NCBI GenBank assembly: GCA_000349905.1
Contig: AMXZ01001276.1
Span: forward strand, 1 to 12,384
Source of the DNA: Volvariella volvacea V23
Lineage: Eukaryota; Basidiomycota; Agaricomycetes; Agaricales; Pluteaceae
Length of the DNA stretch: 12,384 bases
Reading direction: 5' to 3'
The notes beneath the pieces were generated by a model that was given only the letters and a program-made list of their open reading frames with translations, searched no databases and was not told the origin of the DNA. The position numbers and the translations under genes are program-made. This document shows positions 6,397 through 12,384 of this stretch, piece after piece; the first letter of the stretch is position 1; every line of letters begins with the position of its first letter.

Positions 6397-8319
6397 ATGG
6401 CACGCGTTCGAAACACCCCGTCGTGCACGATAGTCATCAAACTCGGTGAGCCCCTCGTCTCACGCCCAAGAATCGCGCTCAGATCGTTCGCACCACCCCC
6501 TCCCCCGGCGACCAGGCACATCCTCGATCGTGCACGAAAAAACGCACCAGCCGCTCCTCTCCACGCTCTCCTCCATCGTCGAGACGGTCGTCCAGCTCCG
6601 CGAGCAGGGCCACAAAGTCGTCCTCGTCAGCTCTGGCGCGATCGGCGTCGGGCTCAAGCGCATGGGCGTGCAGGCCAGGCCGAAGAGTTTGTCTGGGAAA
6701 CAGGTGAGCTGCGCACTGTGAGGGCTTGCCTCGTCTGATTTGATCTGGCCTCTTGTTGCTGTTCTTTGGGGACGGCGTGGGGGTAGGCGTTGGCGGCTAT
6801 AGGTCAAGGAAGGCTTATTGCGCTGTGGGATAACCTGTTTGGACAGGTCGAGCAGCCGATTGCGCAGGTTTTGCTCACTCGTGGGGACATATCCGATGTG
6901 AGGCTTCTCTCCTTTTCGTGAGATTGAACGAGCTTTAGATGGTGTGTAGAGAACGCGATACCTCAATGCGGTGAATACGTTCAAGGAGTTACTGTCCTTG
7001 GGTGTTGTGCCCATCGTCAATGAGAATGACACCGTGTCCGTTTCCGTAAGTTCGACACGCATCTGCCCTCCCCATACCCACGCGTGCACTAGGAAATCAA
7101 ATTCGGCGACAATGACACGCTATCAGCTATAACATCGTCTATGATCCACGCAGACTACCTGTTCCTGTTGACAGACGTCGATGGATTGTATACCTCCAAT
7201 CCGCGAAAAGATCCCGATGCAAAGCAGATCGAGGTCGTGCACTCTGTGAACGAGATTCGGAAGCAAGGTTCGTATCTCCACCCGCCCCGAGTCATTCAAC
7301 ACTCAGCTAATGATCGCAGTCAGCACAAAGACACTCGGATCCAATCTCGGAACGGGAGGGATGGAGACAAAGCTGATAGCGGCAGAGATCGCCACCGGTG
7401 CGGGCGTCACGACTATCATCACATCGAGCAAGCGCCCGGAAAACATCTTTGGGATTATCGAGTACTACAGCCATCATCCACTACGTCTACCGCGAGATGG
7501 GACAACGACGCCTCCCCATCCTCAGCTTCAAGTTCAAGCACAAGCAAATTCGCATCTCCGACCACGACCGCCGCACACGGTGTTCACGCCCTCATCTGCA
7601 CCGCTGAGAGATCTCAAATCGTGGACGCGGCATACGCTCTTCCCGTCTGGGAGTGTCGTGATCGATGCTGGTGCACATCAGGTTCTGTCTCGTCGAGAGT
7701 CGGGTGGGAGACTTTTAGCGGCGGGCGTTTTGGACGTCATCGGCGCCTTTGCGTCGGGGCAGGCTGTCAGGATTGTGATCAGGAGGCGTAAAGGAGAGGG
7801 AAAGGGTGATGGGAAGGCAAGGTCTCGGGAGGAAGAGGAGAGGGAGAAGGAAGCGGCGAGGATGGCGTATGTCAAGGGGCTGGAGGCCACAAGACCCAGT
7901 ACGCCGATTACACCGGAGGCATCGAGTGAAGAGCAGGCTGCAAAGTCCGAAGCAGCGGACGACGCTGATTCGGCGGTGGAAAGGGGGGAGCCTGCGCACG
8001 TTGGTGACCCGGACTCGGATGTAGAGCTGGTCGAAGTCGGACGCGGATTGGCCAACTACAATTCGGAGCAGATCCTCAGAGTGAAGGGCTTGAATAGGTG
8101 CGTCTCTGTGCTTGTGCTGCCGATATCAGCGCGGGTGTCATCTTGTCATGAACGCACATGCCTGTTCTGTTACGGCAGTTGCGCCCGTGTCTCGTTCCTT
8201 GCCGTGAATCCCGTTGGCTAACGAGAGTCGTGTACAGCTCGCACATCCCCCAGCTGCTGGGATACGCAGACTCGGAGTATGTGGTGGAAAACATCAGCGT
8301 GCAGGTGGTCCCGTCCTGA
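6397..8319 (+). CDS. PRO1: Glutamate 5-kinase (gamma-glutamyl kinase) with PUA domain
   Basis: Catalyses ATP-dependent phosphorylation of glutamate to gamma-glutamyl phosphate, the first and normally feedback-regulated step of proline synthesis in the cytosol. Seven exons: 6397-6445, 6516-6703, 6787-6897, 6950-7045, 7093-7267, 7320-8097 and 8238-8319, giving 492 residues. The amino-acid-kinase domain shows IKLGTSS (14-20), [10 protein letters not shown] (53-62), [12 protein letters not shown] (78-89), [11 protein letters not shown] (136-146), FGDNDTLSA (152-160), [12 protein letters not shown] (174-185) and LGTGGMETK (216-224). A Pro/Gln-rich linker (265-291) leads to the PUA region ([16 protein letters not shown] at 317-332; [20 protein letters not shown] at 449-468). 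A charged segment of about 80 residues (364-446) interrupts the PUA region and makes the protein longer than yeast Pro1 (~430). The start is the ATG whose product begins directly before the first kinase strand. Intron 5 has a weak GTTCGT donor; intron 6 is long (140 nt). Confidence 0.95.
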
Positions 8320-8520
8320 GGGTGTTTGTGTTTATTGTTGATAGACGTTAGATAACTCGCAGTTTTGATTTGATTTTCTGATTGTTCTCCTGCCATCCCA
8401 TTTTTCGTCCTCTCTTCATGCTATAGACTCCCGTCTCCTCCCGTCTCTCCTCTTCTTCCACTTACCACCACCACCCCACCACAAAAAGGAGCCCATCTCC
8501 GTCTGCTATCTTGTCACGAA
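8320..8520. promoter_or_regulatory. Short PRO1-PRS intergenic region with pyrimidine-rich leader
   Basis: Only 201 bp separate the PRO1 stop from the PRS start codon. The second half (about 8405-8480) is strongly C/T-rich, with CTCCCGTCTCC repeated almost in tandem, followed by CACCACCACCCCACC and an A-rich CACAAAAAGG. This is typical of a fungal core promoter and 5' UTR. The PRO1 terminator must overlap the PRS promoter. Confidence 0.5.
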
Positions 8521-10242
8521 ATGTATCATAATAACTCTATAAGGATCATTGCTGGTTCGTAGCCTTCGCTTTCACGACTCGGCGCAGACATTCAGCTGCT
8601 TTCGTTTCAGGCAACAGCCACAAAGAGCTCGCACAGAGGGTTGCCGAGCGGTGAGGCCCATTCTCCATCCCCCCCTCACTTTTCCGAACCAACTCGCGCA
8701 CTCATCCCACCCCCACCCAGCCTCGAGGTCCCTCTCGTCCTCTGCACGGTCCGCAACTTCTCCAACGGCGAAATCGACGTCCGCATCTTCGAGTCCGTCC
8801 GGGACGAAGACGTCTTCATCCTGCAGTCAGGATGCGGCGACGTCAACGACAACCTAATGGAGCTCCTCATCCTCATCAGCGCGTGCAAGACCGCCTCTGC
8901 CCGGCGCATTACGGCCGTGATCCCCTGCTTCCCCTATGCACGGATGGACAAGAAGGACAAGTCGAGGGCACCGATAACGGCCAAGCTCGTTGCAAACATG
9001 TTGACGGTCGCGGGGTGCGACCACGTCATTACCATGGATCTACACGCGAGCCAGATTCAGGGGTTTTTCGATATACCAGTGGACAACTTGTGGTCGGAGC
9101 CGCTGATGATTTCGTACATCAAGAGATCGATTCCGGGGTGGAAGGAGTCGATTATTGTCAGTCCGGATGCCGGTGGTGCGAAACGGTGAGCGCCTTTTTT
9201 TCTGCTTGTTTGGTGCTCGGGTGTCTGCTTTTTCATCGGACTTGTCTCCCGAATCTTGGCGTGTTGTTCTTCCCGTTCTGTGCATTCTTTGTGTCTCATT
9301 TGGGGGTCGTGGCTGGTGCTCATGTCCTCTTGTGAACAGGGTGACGGCTATAGCAGATAAGCTTGGCGTTGAGTTTGCGCTCATCCACCGAAAACGAGAT
9401 GGAAAGTCAGATTCTGCACCGGAGCAAATGGAGATCCTAGTCGGAGACGTCAAGGACAAGGTGTGTTGCGTCTACTCGATTATCTTACTGTTTCACTTCC
9501 GCCGTCTCTTCCTCGGTCGTTCCTTCCGCGCGGGCTGTGCTCACTAACGTCACGGCTTTCTCTTTTAATACGCCCTTCTGGAAATAGGTCGCCCTACTCG
9601 TTGACGATATGATTGACACGGGTGCAACACTAAAATTGGCAGCAAAGACACTACAAGAAAAAGGAGCAAAATCCGTCCATGCGCTCATATCTCATGGTGG
9701 GTTCAACATCAACGTTCTTAATTCCACGAGTTGGGGCGGACGGTGTGCTCTTGGTCGCTTCGTGCTTCATCTTCTTGGCCGTGTTCTTTGGACACGTGCC
9801 CGTCTGTCTTGCTACTCCCTCCTGCTTCTAATCGTGCATGAAGACCCAGTACTGACTTGCTCCTCTCCCCTCACTCATAATCGACTATAGGCCTGCTTTC
9901 AGAAACGAGCATGAGCAACATACAGGAACTACCGATAGAGCGATTAGTTGTGAGTACATCTCCGCGTTTTTTCTCTCCCTTACTCCGTCCTTGTTTGTCT
10001 CACCCCCATACCCTCATGTCTTCTGCAATCACCTCCACCTACGTATTGCTCACCCGCCACCCACCCTTGACCAGGTGACGAACACAATCCCACAACAGCA
10101 ACACCAATCCGAGTGCCCGAAACTCGTCGTGATAGACATCAGCCCAACCATCGCCGAGAGCATCCGAAGAACGCACAACGGCGAGAGTATAAGCTTGTTG
10201 TTTGGCGATTGGATGGAGCATTCGGTCGTTTCTGTGCTTTGA
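8521..10242 (+). CDS. PRS: Ribose-phosphate pyrophosphokinase (PRPP synthetase)
   Basis: Transfers the pyrophosphoryl group of ATP to ribose 5-phosphate to make PRPP, the precursor of purines, pyrimidines, histidine, tryptophan and NAD. Seven exons: 8521-8554, 8611-8650, 8721-9185, 9340-9460, 9588-9696, 9891-9949 and 10075-10242, giving 331 residues, close to the usual ~320. Visible family motifs are [20 protein letters not shown] (40-59), [19 protein letters not shown] (81-99), [16 protein letters not shown] (104-119), the metal-binding [12 protein letters not shown] (130-141), SPDAGGAKR (172-180), the flexible loop IHRKRDGK (195-202), the PRPP loop [12 protein letters not shown] (224-235) and [16 protein letters not shown] near the end. 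It has no long insertion of the yeast Prs1/Prs5 type, so it resembles the Prs2/3/4 class. The loop reads HRKR where human PRS1 has HKER. Intron 1 has the same weak GTTCGT donor as PRO1 intron 5; introns 3 and 5 are long (154 and 194 nt). Confidence 0.95.
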
Positions 10243-10937
10243 GCTGGTGCGGTCGGAGGGTGAGGTGTTGAAGTTGGATGGTGGATGTTGGGACGCGGTT
10301 GAGCGCTCGTGCGATGCGATTGTATCTGAGTTGATGTTTTTGGATTTTTGGATATGCTTTTGACATTTCTGATGGTTGTTTTTGACGTTGATTGGATCGC
10401 ACACGCTGCGTGTAACTCGCTCTCACAAGGGTACGGTGAACAGAATGGTGATTAGGATTGGAAAACGCGAGAACACCTCCAAACATCTTTGTATTGGCTC
10501 ACGGGTGGTGGCAGGGCGGTGTCATCATCAATGTACACGATACGTAGCATAGTTCTCAGCTCATGTTCCCTCAACTTCACCACATTTCAGCTGTCTATAT
10601 CTATGTCATCGAGTTTGTGAGCAATGGCAGAACGTGGCATCTCAAAAGCAGGCAGGAACGTAATGACAGCAGACAAAAGTACCTTGATTACAGTCAACGA
10701 CGCGTCTTTTCCGGTACAACGTCTGGTTTTGACCACTCGCAGGCGTCCTCATTGTTTCTCTCTTTGGGTTTTTGACGGTTTGAAGAACGATATGTATCCG
10801 GCTGATCGTCCTGATGGGGTGCTTGCGAGTTGAGATGCACGCAGCCGCAGCAAGACGAAACGATAGTTACCGTGTACTCGTCATGTGGCCTCGATATTCA
10901 AGCCACTAGGTGTAGCGAATCATACAGTTTGTCCGTT

Positions 10938-11016
10938 TATAGGAAGCCGAGGGCCCTAAATTCAAACCCACTGGGGGTGAATGGCCCGTGAGGACGCTGG
11001 CACCCTGCTTCCTATA
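10938..11016. repeat. 79-bp foldback structure flanked by TA
   Basis: Outer arms TATAGGAAGC (10938-10947) and GCTTCCTATA (11007-11016) are perfect reverse complements. Inside them GGGCCC...GGCCC pair, and a central hairpin ATTCAAACCC-ACTG-GGGGGTGAAT lies at about 10960-10983. If the true ends are TAGGAAGC...GCTTCCTA, the element is bordered by TA on each side, as a miniature Tc1/mariner-type insertion would be. There is no second copy in the window to confirm it as a mobile element; a structured RNA is the alternative. Confidence 0.5.
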
Positions 11017-11777
11017 TCTGCTGAACGCCCGTCTTTGCCGGATTGATTGCCATACCGCGTCTATTCAATACCCCCCCCCTTCCATTGCGGTGTAATTTCC
11101 TTTGGAGCTTGAGGAGCGGTATAAACGAGAGCCAGCGCCCTTGACGTCGAGTTGCATCGGTAATGCGAGACGATAACATCTCGATCTCAATTTACGCTGG
11201 TGTCTGGACCTGAACACGGTGGAAATTTTCAGGTAGACGTTAAATATACAGCACTGCAAGGCGATGTCAAACTTCGCAGTAGGGAGCGGTTGTTGGGCAG
11301 CAACTACATATTTGTGTTTGCTCACCGTTGACCGTGACGACGCGGACGACGAACGTCGCGTCCTCTTCCTCACAAAGTTTTTATGATTTTTTTTCTCGAT
11401 GCGACACCATGGATTTTGCGCCCCTTTGAAAGTGACCAAACAACCGAACCATCCGCAGTGTATGTCTCTGAGATGACTGGTGGATTGGTGGGTGTGCAGT
11501 CCTAGTTAGAGTCCTACGATACCTTCAGCCCTTGAGTAGCTGCTCGGTTCCTTTTGGAGGGTTGGCGTTGTTCCCTCCCCTCGCCATTCTGTTCCTTTCG
11601 CTCGGCGTATGAACGACCCTTTTCAAACGTCGATCTTTGCAAAATCCCTGACTTTGATCCAGGAAGAGGGGCGGCGTACTACCGAGTGCTGAATTATCTG
11701 ATTATGAACGGGCTGATGGAGGTACATCAGAATCAGAATTCTCGTTCCTGATTAGAAGGCGGTACTCTTCTACCCAC

Positions 11778-11832
11778 TCTACTCGCGAGTAGATACTACT
11801 TGGTCCCATCCTTGCCTTTCCTTGGTAGTATC
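11778..11832. repeat. Perfect 16-bp palindrome followed by an inverted repeat
   Basis: TCTACTCGCGAGTAGA (11778-11793) is fully self-complementary. It overlaps the first base pair of a second inverted repeat, GATACTAC (11792-11799) with GTAGTATC (11825-11832). The role is unknown; a dimeric protein site or a foldback remnant would fit. Confidence 0.6.
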
Positions 11833-12130
11833 AGAAAACCAATCTACTCATCAGTCGCAAAACCACTATCGAGTCATTTGTGGCGTCCATAAGCAACAAC
11901 AGCAGCAGCAGGAACGTAGATGCACCTTCGAGAGAACCCTCGCCATAATTGGAGCACAAAATAATACTCACCTCAACGACTACGGGGGTTGGAACACGAT
12001 TCATCAGAGGAAGTTATCTCTCCTTTGGCTGGATCCTAGCGTATACTTGATCTCTTACCTTCTCCGGGGGACAGGAACAAAGGAAGGGAGAATGAGGAAG
12101 ACCCCTCGTTCCTCAGCCAACACTCTTCGA

Positions 12131-12174
12131 TGAGGCACTTGAGACGAACCTCCTCATTCGTCTCATCATCCTCA
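12131..12174. repeat. 44-bp interrupted inverted repeat
   Basis: Outer arms TGAGG (12131-12135) and CCTCA (12170-12174) and inner arms GAGACGAA (12141-12148) and TTCGTCTC (12157-12164) pair around an 8-nt loop, with symmetrical 5-nt unpaired gaps. It sits 12 bp inside the right arm of the long inverted repeat. Confidence 0.6.
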
Positions 12175-12185
12175 TTTGTTAACGT

Positions 12186-12363
12186 CAGAAAATCAACTTA
12201 TCCCACAAGTTCCAATTCCACCACCAAATCATTCTTTCAACCTAATACAAGTAGTAGCAGTAGCAGTGGAGAGTGATTGCCACGATCGGGGTATTGGTCG
12301 GTGTATATGTCGAACAGAGCTGAATTAGGACCTGATTGTTTTATGGAAGTGGTCTCTCGGCTA
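12186..12363 (-). repeat. Right arm of the long diverged inverted repeat
   Basis: The reverse complement matches 917-1081. Compared with the left arm it has a 16-nt insertion that contains part of a CAG/TAG-type microsatellite (GTAGTAGCAGTAGCAG near 12251-12266), the ATG of the left copy changed to ATA, and mostly transition differences. The match continues to about 12363, near the window end, so the outer limit may lie outside. Confidence 0.9.
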
Positions 12364-12384
12364 TGATGTTGAACAGCAGCCTTA

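Larger units (their letters stand above)
10243..12185. other. Long stretch without a supported gene
   Basis: About 1.9 kb after PRS carries only short open frames, none with a recognisable motif or credible splicing. Notable contents are a foldback structure at 10938-11016, a run of nine C at 11071-11079, a perfect 16-bp palindrome at 11778-11793, a CAA/CAG-rich patch at 11894-11911 and an interrupted inverted repeat at 12131-12174. The first ~250 bp should hold the PRS 3' UTR. The rest looks like decaying intergenic or repeat-derived DNA. Confidence 0.5.

Noticed and set aside
6460..7089. 209-codon minus-strand open frame
   Set aside because: It overlaps PRO1 exons 2-4 and their introns on the opposite strand; PRO1 is certain.
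10624..10833. 69-codon frame starting MAERGISKAGRNVMTADKST
   Set aside because: It has an ATG but no known motif, no splice continuation and no supporting context.
11065..11439. 124-codon minus-strand frame with a basic Arg/Ser-rich segment
   Set aside because: Composition looks like translated noncoding DNA, there is no credible ATG context or introns, and it spans a C homopolymer.
917..12363. The long inverted repeat as terminal repeats of one giant DNA transposon
   Set aside because: The interior holds housekeeping genes and thioesterases and no transposase, no target-site duplication can be checked at the outer edges, and the arms are substantially diverged.
1..12384. tRNA genes, rRNA, CRISPR arrays and bacterial operon signals
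   Set aside because: I looked for T-loop and acceptor-stem pairs and for regularly spaced repeats and saw none; the intron-rich genes make this a eukaryotic region. TTCAAACCC at 10961-10969 resembles a T-arm but belongs to the foldback hairpin.

Overview
The window looks like nuclear DNA from a filamentous fungus, most likely a basidiomycete. The genes carry many short introns (mostly 49-75 nt) that can be placed by keeping the reading frame and by comparing paralogues, coding DNA is moderately GC-rich, and two universal fungal enzymes are recognisable. The phylum is an inference from intron density and protein style; no marker gene proves it.

Layout: 1-470 is an AT-rich island with a 19-bp direct repeat and a 22-bp-arm hairpin. 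Positions 917-1081 hold one arm of a diverged inverted repeat whose partner lies at 12186-12363, so about 11.1 kb containing every confident gene sits between the arms. Next comes a cluster of three paralogous hotdog-fold (acyl-CoA thioesterase/PaaI-like) genes: A at 1373-2366 (+), B at 2681-3662 (-) and C at 5081-6099 (+). All three have four introns at the same positions and phases. B keeps the HGG signature of the family; A and C have SEG and AEG there. Between B and C, 3663-5080 holds only uncertain material: a possible spliced minus-strand gene and an orphan exon-like start at 4783.

The right half has two housekeeping genes on the plus strand, 201 bp apart: PRO1 (glutamate 5-kinase with PUA domain, 6397-8319, seven exons), for the first step of proline synthesis, and a ribose-phosphate pyrophosphokinase (8521-10242, seven exons), which makes PRPP for nucleotide, histidine and tryptophan synthesis. 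They are not in one pathway, and nothing suggests co-regulation beyond the short spacing.

From 10243 to the end I find no convincing gene. That stretch has several small palindromic or foldback structures and the second arm of the long inverted repeat. The most interesting points are the two thioesterase paralogues that have lost the HGG motif while keeping the other active-site positions, the ~11-kb inverted-repeat bracket, and the charged insertion inside the PUA region of PRO1. I see no transposase, reverse transcriptase, CRISPR array or tRNA.
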